Of a stretch of DNA of 38,428 bases, positions 1 to 7,720 are shown in pieces. The stretch is taken from NCBI GenBank assembly GCA_018064695.1, contig JAGHUU010000118.1, positions 1 to 38,428 of the forward strand, read 5' to 3'. Both the position numbers and the translations under genes were made by a program. The notes below the pieces were generated by a model. That model was not told where the DNA came from. It made no database searches and saw nothing but the letters and a program-made list of their open reading frames with translations. Positions within the stretch are counted from its first letter, which is position 1; each line of letters begins with the position of its first letter. Source of the DNA: Candidatus Blautia equi. GTDB lineage: Bacteria > Bacillota > Clostridia > Lachnospirales > Lachnospiraceae.

Positions 1-65
1 ATACAATATACACTGCAATGTCGAAAATAAAAGAAATAAAAATATAAATATTCAGAAAATAAGTG

Positions 66-94
66 TTGACAAATGGAATAATCTGATATATACT
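66..94 (+). promoter_or_regulatory. Sigma-A promoter of a short non-coding transcript
   Basis: A perfect -35 TTGACA (66-71) is followed after 17 bases by TATACT (89-94). Transcription should start near 101. No coding sequence of normal length follows before the terminator at 310-350, so this promoter appears to serve a short RNA. Confidence 0.6.
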
Positions 95-100
95 TAGCTC

Positions 101-350
101 ATCAAAACAAAACAAGATAAAAAACAAAAACCCAATTCAAGAAGAAAGAAAAAACTTCTTAGAAAACGGAGGACGGACCGATGGCATAGTCAGATCCCAT
201 CAAAAACCAAATCTAAACAGGAGGTACAGTCCAAAATACTAATTAAGATTCACCCCATAATTTAAGAAAGGTACTGGTGTAGACAATGAAATTACAGGAA
301 ATTCATTGAGAGGCCTATTCGAAACCCGAATTCGAATAGGCCTCCTTTTT
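101..350 (+). ncRNA. Candidate small RNA or minigene transcript (~250 nt)
   Basis: The segment lies between a strong promoter and an intrinsic terminator and has no ORF of normal length. It is A-rich and contains two strong Shine-Dalgarno-like motifs. GGAGGA (168-173) precedes a two-codon reading frame ATG GCA TAG at 181. AGGAGGT (219-225) has no start codon at a useful distance. A seven-codon frame (ATG at 284, ending TGA at 308) lies just before the terminator. It may be a regulatory RNA or a decaying gene leader. No known RNA family was recognised. The unit is inferred only from the promoter and terminator. Confidence 0.4.
310..350 (+). terminator. Intrinsic terminator
   Basis: A 14-bp perfect stem (310-323 with 331-344), 7-base loop and following CTTTTT make a strong Rho-independent terminator on the plus strand. 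It lies 7 bases past the stop codon of the MATE gene on the other strand and may also stop that transcript, although the minus-strand side lacks a clear T-tract. Its core CTATTCGA recurs in the terminator at 7629-7669. Confidence 0.8.
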
Positions 351-356
351 ATTGTT

Positions 357-1706
357 TTATTTCTTTTTTCTGATATATGGATTCAGCCAGAAAGCCAGCA
401 ATAGTTCTATATCCATCAATACCCACATAACTGGTTCGCAGACGATGACGGCGTTGTAACCGAATTTTGGAATAAAGAAAATGACAAACAGGATCTTTCC
501 GATCAGTTCCATGACGCTGGAGATAACAGGGAGAATTTTCTGACCGATTGCCTGAAGGGCGGTTCTTGTCGCATTCAGAAGACCGAGGATCGCCATACAG
601 GGAACTACGAAGCGGAGATATCGTGTTCCATTTTGAAGAATCACTGCTTCGTCAGAGCCGGAGATCAGTCGGATCATGGTTGGGGCAATGAAAGTAACCA
701 GGACTCCAAGAATGCAGAAAAGGATCACGTTATAGATATAGGCGATCTTCATTCCTTTTCGGATTCGGTCTGCCTGATTGGCACCGAAGTTCTGTGATAC
801 AAAAGTGTTTACCGCCTGCATCATGCCAATGCTGAACATCATAAATACAGAGAAAAGCTTTCGTGCCGCGACGTGTCCGGCTACGACGAGGTATCCCAGA
901 CTGTTGATTCCGGACTGCAAAATAGCAGTTCCGGACTGTACGATACAGGACATAAGTCCCATGGAAATACCCTGGGAGACCATTTCTTTATATAGAGCCG
1001 GGTCGTATTTAAAATGTTCTTTCTCCGGAATGAGAAGAGGTACTTTTTTCAGAATATAAATAATACAGCAAATGACAGAAATCACCTGAGCGATCACGGT
1101 TGCAATGGCAGCACCGCGGATTCCCATTTTAAACACAAGGATGAAGAGCAGATCCAGACCGATGTTGGAGATGGAAGAGATCATCAGGAAGATCAGAGGC
1201 ATGACACTGTTTCCGATGGCACGCATGAGTCCGGAGCAGAGATTATATGCCAGAGAGACTGCGAAAAATAATACGATGGTGGAAACATAGGCATAAGCTT
1301 CCGGGAGTACGGTCTCCTCTGTTTTCAGAAATCTCAGGAATGGATTCAGGGAAGCATATGCGATGATCGTAACAAGCAGCGAGGTTACAAGGGCAATGAC
1401 CAGTGCGGCAGCGGTTGTTTTTTTCAACTGTTTGTGGGCGCCGGTTCCAAAATTTCGGGCGGTAACGATGGCAAGTCCGGAACCCATACCATTTGTGAAT
1501 CCCAGGAACAGATCATATACCGCAGCAGCAGATCCCATAGCTGCCAGAGAGGTCTCCCCAAGGGTATGACCGATGATAATTGTATCTACGGTACTATATA
1601 ACTGCTGAAATATAAGAGAAAAGAATACGGGGATAGCAAATCTTATTAAAGCCGGAAGAATCTTTCCATCCAGAAAGTTCACCTGCATTTTTCGTGCTGC
1701 TGCCAT
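357..1706 (-). CDS. MATE family multidrug/cation efflux transporter
   Basis: The product is a 449-residue polytopic membrane protein of the MATE (NorM/DinF/MepA-like) family. These proteins export cationic drugs or metabolites in exchange for Na+ or H+. The N-terminal stretch IPVFFSLIFQQLYSTVDTII and the repeated helix-rich halves, with a second-half motif around NTFVSQNFGANQADRIRKG, are typical, and the length is normal. ATG at 1706 is supported by AAAGGAGA eight to ten bases upstream. It stands alone, divergent from the sulfur amino-acid operon. The substrate cannot be inferred. Confidence 0.9.
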   Translation of the reverse strand: MAAARKMQVNFLDGKILPALIRFAIPVFFSLIFQQLYSTVDTIIIGHTLGETSLAAMGSAAAVYDLFLGFTNGMGSGLAIVTARNFGTGAHKQLKKTTAAALVIALVTSLLVTIIAYASLNPFLRFLKTEETVLPEAYAYVSTIVLFFAVSLAYNLCSGLMRAIGNSVMPLIFLMISSISNIGLDLLFILVFKMGIRGAAIATVIAQVISVICCIIYILKKVPLLIPEKEHFKYDPALYKEMVSQGISMGLMSCIVQSGTAILQSGINSLGYLVVAGHVAARKLFSVFMMFSIGMMQAVNTFVSQNFGANQADRIRKGMKIAYIYNVILFCILGVLVTFIAPTMIRLISGSDEAVILQNGTRYLRFVVPCMAILGLLNATRTALQAIGQKILPVISSVMELIGKILFVIFFIPKFGYNAVIVCEPVMWVLMDIELLLAFWLNPYIRKKK

Positions 1707-1846
1707 GCTTTTTGTCTCCTTTGTTATATGAGATTTTACATAATATAAATACCAGAATTATTCATAACCTACGCATGATGAGTTTGGCAAGGTTTTTTGA
1801 ACCTTTGGGGAATCCGAAAAAAAATTATATTTTTTTGATAAACCTA

Positions 1847-1875
1847 TTGACATAGTAGGATTATGGGTATATGAT
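1847..1875 (+). promoter_or_regulatory. Promoter of the sulfur amino-acid transport operon
   Basis: A perfect TTGACA (1847-1852), a 17-base spacer and TATGAT (1870-1875) form a strong sigma-A promoter. Transcription from about 1882 runs through the Cys leader ORF and the attenuator before the structural genes. Confidence 0.75.
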
Positions 1876-1912
1876 ACAACCATCAAATCCAACGGAAAGG
1901 GACGTGAAAGCA

Positions 1913-2038
1913 ATGAATACACAGAGAATCTATATTGCAAATCATCACATGTGTTGTTGTCGAATGTTTATCTCCCGGGCACAGAATATGGCCAGGTGTT
2001 TCGACATGCATTGTTTTTCACCTGTTTATTGCAGATAA
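1913..2038 (+). CDS. Cys/Met-rich regulatory leader peptide
   Basis: This 41-codon ORF has ATG at 1913, with a GGAAAGGGA ribosome site at 1894-1902 and an in-frame GTG at 1904 as an alternative start. It contains three consecutive Cys codons (1952-1960) in the motif HHMCCCRM and further Cys codons at 1997, 2012 and 2030. Six Cys and five Met among 41 residues is a strong excess. It sits between a strong promoter and a terminator that precedes a Cys/Met-type transporter. That is the layout of a ribosome-mediated attenuator in which scarcity of charged tRNA-Cys stalls translation. Poly-Cys leader peptides upstream of sulfur genes are known in other bacteria. The link here is inference from sequence. 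Confidence 0.75.
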   Translation: MNTQRIYIANHHMCCCRMFISRAQNMARCFDMHCFSPVYCR

Positions 2039-2090
2039 CATACTGTAATGCCATTTGCCCGGGAGTTTAAAACCCTCGGGCTTTTATTTT
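1972..2090 (+). promoter_or_regulatory. Cysteine-responsive transcription attenuator (antiterminator/terminator)
   Basis: CTCCCGGGCA at 1972-1981, inside the leader ORF just after the Cys-Cys-Cys codons, is a perfect 10-base complement of TGCCCGGGAG at 2056-2065. The latter is also the 5' arm of an intrinsic terminator (2057-2067 with 2071-2081, one A/C mismatch, then TTTTATTTT at 2082-2090). The two pairings are mutually exclusive. A ribosome stalled on the Cys codons leaves the upstream arm free, forms the antiterminator and lets transcription proceed. A ribosome that finishes the peptide favours the terminator. Confidence 0.75.
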
Positions 2091-2145
2091 GCCCGATCAG
2101 CTTCAGGACAAAAACTTAAACAGGAAAAAAGAGGAGAAAAAAATT

Positions 2146-3786
2146 ATGAAAGCAAATTTACTTAAGAGAACAGGAAGCATTTTTACCGCAGCAGCACTTG
2201 CAGGAACCTTATTCAGCATTCAGCCTGCAGCAGCAGACGATGGATTCAGAACCTTAGAGGAGATTCAGGAAAGCGGAACCGTAAACATCGGCGTTTTCTC
2301 AGACAAGAGCCCATTCGGATATGTGGATGAAAACGGAGATTATCAGGGCTATGACGTATACCTGGCAGAGAGACTCGGTGCTGATCTTGGTGTAGAGATC
2401 AATTATGTATCTACAGAAGCGGCAAACCGTATCGAGTATCTCCAGACCGGAAAAGTAGATATCATTCTTGCAAACTTTACCGTAACTGAAGAGAGAGCCC
2501 AGGAAGTAGACTTCGCTCTTCCATACATGAACGTAGCACTTGGTGTGGTTTCTCCTGAGGATGCAGTGCTTACATCCCTCGATGAGGTTGGAGCAGATGA
2601 CCAGATCATCGTTATCTCCGGTACCACAGCTGAGACTTATCTCACCAAAAACTACCCGGATATCAAACTTCAGAAATATGACGCTTACGCAGAAGCTAAA
2701 ACCGCTTTTGAAAACGGAAACGGAATCGCGTGGGCAAACGATAATACAGAGGTAATCGCATTCGCTATCGAAAATGAAGGCTTTGAGGTTGGTATCCCAT
2801 CCCTTGGAAGTGCCGATACCATTGCACCGGCAGTAACAAAGGGAAATGAGAGCCTTCTTACCTGGCTGAACGATGAGCTGGTTTCCCTCGGTGAGGAGCA
2901 GTTCTTCCACGCAGATTATGAGGCAACTCTTCTTGATACCTACGGTGCTGATTACGAGGACACCCTGGTAGTAGAAGGCGGAAAAGTAATCGGCGAAGAG
3001 AGTGCTGAGGAAGCTTCCGAAACAGCAGCCCTTGAAATTAAAGAAGGAAACGGCGAGACCATCAAGATCGCAGCTTCCCCTATCCCACACGCAGAGATCC
3101 TTGAGAAAGCAGCAGAGATTCTTGCTGAACACGGATACGTACTTGATATCGTGGAATTTGAAGACTATGTACAGCCAAACCTCGTAGTTGAGTCCGGCGA
3201 GTTTGATGCCAACTATGTAGAGCATGTACCATATCTGAACAGCTTCAACGAGGAGCAGGGAACCCATCTTGTTGATGCAGGCCAGATCCACTATGAGCCA
3301 TTTGGCATCTACCCTGGAAAGAAAGCAGACCTTGCCGATATCGCAGTGGGCGACAGAATTGCAGTTCCAAACGACACCACCAACGAAGCCAGAGCACTTC
3401 TCCTTCTCCAGGACAATGGTCTTCTGAAGCTTGCCGACGACGCCGGACTTACCGCAACCGTAAATGATATTGAAGAAAATCCATACGACATTGAGTTTGT
3501 AGAGCTTGAGGCAGCACAGGTAGCAAGAGTGATCAATGAAGTTGAGTATGTAGTACTGAACGGTAACTACGCTCTGGAAGCCGGCTTCTCTGTAGGAAAA
3601 GATTCCATCGCTTATGAGGCAAGCGATTCCATCGCAGCAAAAACCTATGTAAACATCATCGTAGTATACGAAGGACATGAGAACGATGACAAGATTCAGG
3701 CTCTGGTATCTGTACTGAGATCCGATGAGATCAAGAACTCTATCGAAGAGACCTATGACGGAGCAGTAGTTTTCTTTGAAAAATAA
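2146..3786 (+). CDS. Dual-domain solute-binding protein: polar amino acid (cystine-like) domain fused to MetQ/NlpA domain
   Basis: The 546-residue product has a Sec signal peptide (about 1-30, cleavage after PAAA). An SBP_bac_3 domain follows (about 34-277), of the family that binds polar amino acids and cystine. An acidic linker (about 278-303, rich in Glu/Ala) leads to a complete NlpA/MetQ-like domain (about 304-546) of the methionine receptor family. ATG at 2146 is chosen because GAGGAGA lies just upstream and the signal peptide starts there; the in-frame ATG at 2089 overlaps the attenuator T-tract. The mature protein has no Cys and only one Met, and there is no lipobox. It heads an operon encoding both a MetNI-type and a polar-amino-acid-type ABC transporter, so each half probably serves one transporter. 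Confidence 0.88.
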   Translation: MKANLLKRTGSIFTAAALAGTLFSIQPAAADDGFRTLEEIQESGTVNIGVFSDKSPFGYVDENGDYQGYDVYLAERLGADLGVEINYVSTEAANRIEYLQTGKVDIILANFTVTEERAQEVDFALPYMNVALGVVSPEDAVLTSLDEVGADDQIIVISGTTAETYLTKNYPDIKLQKYDAYAEAKTAFENGNGIAWANDNTEVIAFAIENEGFEVGIPSLGSADTIAPAVTKGNESLLTWLNDELVSLGEEQFFHADYEATLLDTYGADYEDTLVVEGGKVIGEESAEEASETAALEIKEGNGETIKIAASPIPHAEILEKAAEILAEHGYVLDIVEFEDYVQPNLVVESGEFDANYVEHVPYLNSFNEEQGTHLVDAGQIHYEPFGIYPGKKADLADIAVGDRIAVPNDTTNEARALLLLQDNGLLKLADDAGLTATVNDIEENPYDIEFVELEAAQVARVINEVEYVVLNGNYALEAGFSVGKDSIAYEASDSIAAKTYVNIIVVYEGHENDDKIQALVSVLRSDEIKNSIEETYDGAVVFFEK

Positions 3787-3811
3787 AAACAGCAGAGTAT
3801 AGAAAAGAAGA

Positions 3812-3837
3812 GAAGGAGGACGGGATGGTCCTCCTTC
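3812..3837 (+). other. Stable intercistronic stem-loop without T-tract
   Basis: A perfect 10-bp GC-rich stem (3812-3821 with 3828-3837) and a 6-base loop lie between the binding-protein gene and metN. No T-tract follows, so it is unlikely to be an efficient terminator. Such hairpins often protect the 3' end of a binding-protein mRNA and raise its level above that of the permease genes. Confidence 0.5.
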
Positions 3838-3858
3838 TGCCATACGGAGAGAAAAATT

Positions 3859-4875
3859 ATGAGCGAGATCGAGATTCGACATCTGACAAAAAAATTTGAA
3901 GTGAATAAGCACTGGATCACTGCCCTTGAGGATGTAAATCTGTCTATAGAATCCGGGGACATCTACGGCGTGATCGGAATGTCCGGAGCCGGAAAAAGCA
4001 CTTTGGTTAGATCCATCAACTTTCTGGAAAAGCCAACGGAAGGACAGGTCCTCATAGAAGGAACCGATCTCGCAGAATTATCCGGAAGGGAGCTCCGAAA
4101 AAAGAGAAGTGAGATTGGAATGATCTTTCAGGGCTTTAACCTTCTGGAACAGAAAAATGTCATAGATAATGTGTGTTTTCCGCTGGAGATCGCCGGCGTG
4201 AAAAAGAAAGAAGCCAGCGCGCGCGCCATAGAGTTATTAAAGATGGTTCAGCTGGAGGAGAAGGAGCGTGCATATCCATCCCAGTTATCCGGCGGACAAA
4301 AGCAGAGAGTGGCTATTGCCAGAGCCCTGGCAACCAGCCCAAAGATCCTGCTCTGTGATGAGGCCACCAGCGCGCTGGATCCGCAGACAACGGAATCTAT
4401 TCTAAAGCTTTTAAAGGAGATCAACGAGAAGCTTGGAATCACCATTGTGATCATCACCCATCAGATGTCTGTAGTGACCAGCATCTGTACAAAGGTTGCC
4501 ATTATTGACAGCGGCAGACTGGTGGAAGAAGGCTCTGTGGAAAAAATATTTGAATCCCCTTCCTCCGATGCGGCAAAAGAGCTGTTATCCGGAGTAAAAC
4601 GCCAGGCTTCTTCTCTGGAGATATTGCCGGCTTACAGAGTAATCCGAATTGTTTTCTCGGAAAATTCAGCTTATGAACCGGTGCTCTCCAATGTGATCCT
4701 GAAATTTGGTGTGCCGGTGAACATCCTGAAGGCGGATACAAAAAATGTGAACGGCAAGGCAAAAGGCGAGATGCTCCTGGGGCTTCCGGATGACCCGGAA
4801 GTGCAGGAACAGATCATTGCCTATCTGAAAGAAAGAGAACTGATCGTGTCGGAGGTGAAAGATTATGCTGGATGA
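3859..4875 (+). CDS. metN: Methionine-type ABC transporter ATPase MetN
   Basis: This 338-residue ATPase powers import through MetI. It has a Walker A motif (GMSGAGKST, about 37-45), signature LSGGQKQR, Walker B (ILLCDEATSALDP) and an H-loop in ITHQM. A C-terminal extension of about 75 residues matches the NIL/ACT-like regulatory domain, which in MetN binds methionine and inhibits transport. The presence of NIL separates it from the second ATPase at 6865. ATG at 3859 follows GGAGAG. The gene overlaps metI by 11 bases, which suggests translational coupling. Confidence 0.92.
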   Translation: MSEIEIRHLTKKFEVNKHWITALEDVNLSIESGDIYGVIGMSGAGKSTLVRSINFLEKPTEGQVLIEGTDLAELSGRELRKKRSEIGMIFQGFNLLEQKNVIDNVCFPLEIAGVKKKEASARAIELLKMVQLEEKERAYPSQLSGGQKQRVAIARALATSPKILLCDEATSALDPQTTESILKLLKEINEKLGITIVIITHQMSVVTSICTKVAIIDSGRLVEEGSVEKIFESPSSDAAKELLSGVKRQASSLEILPAYRVIRIVFSENSAYEPVLSNVILKFGVPVNILKADTKNVNGKAKGEMLLGLPDDPEVQEQIIAYLKERELIVSEVKDYAG

Positions 4876-5527
4876 AAAAGTGATTCTTATGCTCCTTGAG
4901 GGTATCAGGGATACTTTATATATGACGCTGTTTTCTACCTTTGCCGGATATGTCCTTGGATTACCGCTCGGAATAATTCTGAATGTGACCCGGGCAGACG
5001 GCCTGAAACCGAACAGAGTGATCTATCGGATCCTGGATATTACCTGCAATATTGTCAGAAGTATTCCTTTCCTGATCCTTCTGATCCTGCTGATCCCGTT
5101 TACCCGTGCACTGGTGGGACAGAGCTATGGATCAACGGCAACAATCGTTCCGCTTGTGATCTGCGCAGCACCTTACATTGCAAGAGTGGTGGAATCCTCC
5201 CTGAATGAAGTGGATGCCGGAGTCATCGAAGCGGCAAAATCCATGGGAGCCAGTGATTTCCAGATCATCCGCAAGGTGCTTCTGGTGGAGGCAAAGACAT
5301 CCCTGCTTACCGGTATGACCATCACAACCGGCCTTCTTCTTGGCTATTCCGCAATGTCCGGAACCGTGGGCGGCGGTGGACTGGGTGATATCGCCGTGCG
5401 TTATGGATATTACAGATGGCAGACGGATATTATGATCGTGACTGTTATCCTTCTGATCCTGATCTTCCAGATCATCCAGAATGTGGGGATGAAGATCGCA
5501 AATCTTCTGGATCACAGAAAACGTTAG
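4865..5527 (+). CDS. metI: Methionine-type ABC transporter permease MetI
   Basis: The 220-residue membrane protein has about five hydrophobic segments and the EAA-type cytoplasmic loop (EAAKSMGASDFQIIRKVLL) that contacts the ATPase. Length and arrangement match MetI. The ATG lies within the end of metN and has GGAGG at 4851-4855. It forms the membrane channel of the MetNI half of the operon, fed by the NlpA-like domain of the fused binding protein. Confidence 0.92.
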   Translation: MLDEKVILMLLEGIRDTLYMTLFSTFAGYVLGLPLGIILNVTRADGLKPNRVIYRILDITCNIVRSIPFLILLILLIPFTRALVGQSYGSTATIVPLVICAAPYIARVVESSLNEVDAGVIEAAKSMGASDFQIIRKVLLVEAKTSLLTGMTITTGLLLGYSAMSGTVGGGGLGDIAVRYGYYRWQTDIMIVTVILLILIFQIIQNVGMKIANLLDHRKR

Positions 5528-5547
5528 ACAGATTGGAGAATTAAGAT

Positions 5548-6207
5548 ATGAATGTGGAAGTTATGAGAGAGTATCTTCCTCTTTACTGGCGGGCACTTCT
5601 GCTGACACTGAAGGTGGGCTGGATTGGCGTACTGCTGGCTTTTCTGTTCGGGCTCATCTGTGCGGTGACCATTCACCTTGGCATTCCTGTTCTGAGACGC
5701 CTGTTTAAGATTTATATTGAACTGTTCCGAAATACCCCTCTTCTGGTTCAGCTGTTCTTTATGTATTTTGCGCTCCCGAAGATCGGTATTCGCATCTCGC
5801 CGGAAGTATGCGGCAGTCTGGGCCTGGGCCTTCTTGGCGGGGCTTACATGGCAGAGACCTTCCGAAGCGGACTGGAGGGGATTCCTGCCATCCAGGAGGA
5901 GAGCGCTGCAAGCCTTGGAATGAACCGGCTGCAGATCTTCTGCTATGTGATACTCCCTCAGACTATTTCCGTCAGTATCCCCGGTATTCTTGCAAATGTG
6001 ATCTTTCTTCTGAAGGAGACCAGCGTTTTTTCTGTGATCAGCCTTATGGATCTTATGTTTACCGCAAAAGACCTGATTGGAATGTATGCGAAGACCATAG
6101 AATGTCTGACCCTTCTGGTTATTTTTTATTTAATCATGCTGCTCCCTGTTTCCATACTGGGAAGCTGGCTGGAGAGGAGGGTGCGTTATGCAGAGTTTGG
6201 GGATTGA
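5548..6207 (+). CDS. Polar amino acid (cystine-type) ABC permease, first subunit
   Basis: The 219-residue permease belongs to the HisM/GlnP/TcyB family. It carries the typical family stretches ELFRNTPLLVQLFFMYFALP and an EAA loop (EESAASLGMNRLQIFCYVILPQ). It has several transmembrane helices. Its gene overlaps the next permease by 20 bases, so the two probably form a heterodimer. The polar-amino-acid half of the upstream binding protein is the expected receptor. Substrate is inferred as cystine or cysteine from the poly-Cys leader; the sequence alone does not settle this. Confidence 0.88.
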   Translation: MNVEVMREYLPLYWRALLLTLKVGWIGVLLAFLFGLICAVTIHLGIPVLRRLFKIYIELFRNTPLLVQLFFMYFALPKIGIRISPEVCGSLGLGLLGGAYMAETFRSGLEGIPAIQEESAASLGMNRLQIFCYVILPQTISVSIPGILANVIFLLKETSVFSVISLMDLMFTAKDLIGMYAKTIECLTLLVIFYLIMLLPVSILGSWLERRVRYAEFGD

Positions 6208-6862
6208 TGTACTCTTTAAGGGAAAGAATTTTATCCGCCTCATGGGTGGTTTATGGGTGGCTGTCCGAATCAGTCTGATTTCTGTGGTCATCAGCATTGT
6301 GCTTGGTCTTCTCATCGGCATGCTTATGACTTCTGGCAATAAAATCCTGAAGGCTGTATTTCGCATCTATCTGGAAATCGTGAGAATCATGCCTCAGATG
6401 GTACTGCTGTTTCTTGTCTATTTTGGCACCACGAGGGTGTTTGGCTGGGATCTGGAGGCGGAAACCTCGGCTATCTTTGTGTTCTCCTTCTGGGGAACGG
6501 CCGAGATGGCGGATCTGGTTCGCGGTGCGCTGATCAGCATTCCGTCGATCCAGTATGAAAGCGCCAGAGCTCTCGGTATGAAGGAGAGTCAGGTCTTCCT
6601 GCTGGTCATTCTTCCGCAGGCCGTGCGCCGTCTGATCCCGCTTTCCATAAACCTGATCACCAGAATGATCAAGACCACCAGTCTTGTGATGATGATCGGT
6701 ATTGTGGAAGTGCTGAAGGTGGCGCAGCAGATCATAGAGGCAAACAGAAAGGCTTCTCCAAACGCGGCCTTTGGCCTCTTTGGAACGGTTTTTCTTCTGT
6801 ATTTTATTATTTGCTGGCCGGTAAGCAGGCTTGCAGCATATCTTGAAAAAAGGTGGGCATAA
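6188..6862 (+). CDS. Polar amino acid (cystine-type) ABC permease, second subunit
   Basis: This 224-residue HisQ/HisM-type permease has the family motif EIVRIMPQMVLLFLVYFGTT and an EAA loop (YESARALGMKESQVFLLVILPQ). It starts inside the preceding permease gene and is followed at once by the ATPase gene, as expected for one ABC complex. Its EAA loop differs from that of the first permease, which supports a heterodimeric channel rather than a recent duplication. Confidence 0.88.
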   Translation: MQSLGIDVLFKGKNFIRLMGGLWVAVRISLISVVISIVLGLLIGMLMTSGNKILKAVFRIYLEIVRIMPQMVLLFLVYFGTTRVFGWDLEAETSAIFVFSFWGTAEMADLVRGALISIPSIQYESARALGMKESQVFLLVILPQAVRRLIPLSINLITRMIKTTSLVMMIGIVEVLKVAQQIIEANRKASPNAAFGLFGTVFLLYFIICWPVSRLAAYLEKRWA

Positions 6863-6864
6863 CT

Positions 6865-7614
6865 ATGAATCAGGAATTACTGGAAATCAGACATCTGCAT
6901 AAATCCTACGGGGAGCACACGATCATTAAGGATTTGAATCTGACGGTTCATAAAGGGGAAGTTATTGTGGTGATCGGCCCATCCGGATGCGGAAAGAGTA
7001 CCCTCCTTCGCTGCATCAATGCCCTGGAACCCATTCAGGACGGCCAGATCTGCATAGGCGGAGAGTCTATTCATAAAGATGATAAAAATATTTCTGAAAA
7101 ACGACAGAAGATAGGTATGGTTTTCCAGAGCTATGAGCTCTTTCCTCATAAGACCATCCTGGATAATATCACTCTGGCACCTGTGAAGGTTCAGAAACGC
7201 AAACGTGCGGAGGCGGAAAAAGAAGCCATTGAGCTGCTGGGAAAGGTAGGTCTCTCCGGAAGAAAAGACGACTATCCAAGACAGCTCTCCGGCGGCCAGA
7301 AGCAGAGAGTTGCTATCGTAAGAGCCCTGTGCATGCACCCGGAGATCCTTCTGCTGGATGAGATCACGGCCGCACTCGACCCGGAGATGGTGCGAGAAGT
7401 TCTGGAGGTGGTGCTTGACCTTGCAAAAAATGGAAGCACCATGATCATTGTCACCCACGAGATGGCCTTCGCCAAAGCAATCGCCGACAGGGTGATCTTC
7501 CTGGACCAGGGCGAGATCGTGGAGGAGAGCACCAATCCAAAACGCTTCTTCGAAAACCCGGAAACCGACAGAGCTAAGAAGTTTCTGGATAACTTTCAGT
7601 ATGAGAAGAATTAA
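6865..7614 (+). CDS. Polar amino acid ABC transporter ATPase (GlnQ/TcyC type)
   Basis: A 249-residue ATPase with Walker A (GPSGCGKST), Q-loop (MVFQSYELFPHKT), signature LSGGQKQR, Walker B (ILLLDEITAALDPEMV) and H-loop (VTHEM). It lacks the NIL domain of the metN product and belongs to the GlnQ/HisP family. ATG at 6865 is preferred (AGGTGG, 8-base spacing); an in-frame GTG at 6853 is an alternative. Last gene of the operon, before the terminator at 7629. Confidence 0.92.
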   Translation: MNQELLEIRHLHKSYGEHTIIKDLNLTVHKGEVIVVIGPSGCGKSTLLRCINALEPIQDGQICIGGESIHKDDKNISEKRQKIGMVFQSYELFPHKTILDNITLAPVKVQKRKRAEAEKEAIELLGKVGLSGRKDDYPRQLSGGQKQRVAIVRALCMHPEILLLDEITAALDPEMVREVLEVVLDLAKNGSTMIIVTHEMAFAKAIADRVIFLDQGEIVEESTNPKRFFENPETDRAKKFLDNFQYEKN

Positions 7615-7628
7615 CAGAGATATATTTA

Positions 7629-7669
7629 GAGGGCTATTCGATTTCTCTTTCGAATAGCCCTCGTTTTTT
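7629..7669 (+). terminator. Terminator of the sulfur amino-acid operon
   Basis: A perfect 13-bp stem (7629-7641 with 7650-7662), 8-base loop and GTTTTTT end the operon 15 bases after the last stop codon. The arm closely resembles that of the terminator at 310-350. Confidence 0.9.
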
Positions 7670-7720
7670 CACTTCTTTTCACTTCAGAACAGATATGGTT
7701 ATGCCTATGGTCAATAAGCG

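Noticed and set aside
2089..2145. Upstream ATG at 2089 as start of the binding protein
   Set aside because: It falls at the end of the attenuator T-tract, has no ribosome site, and would put 19 charged residues before the signal peptide.
3812..3837. Rho-independent terminator after the receptor gene
   Set aside because: The stem is strong but no T-tract follows, and the downstream genes clearly belong to the same system.
2299..3912. 537-codon open frame on the minus strand
   Set aside because: It lies antisense to the fused binding-protein gene, lacks a ribosome site, and has an unnatural Cys/Phe/Val-rich composition. It arises from the biased codon use of the real gene.
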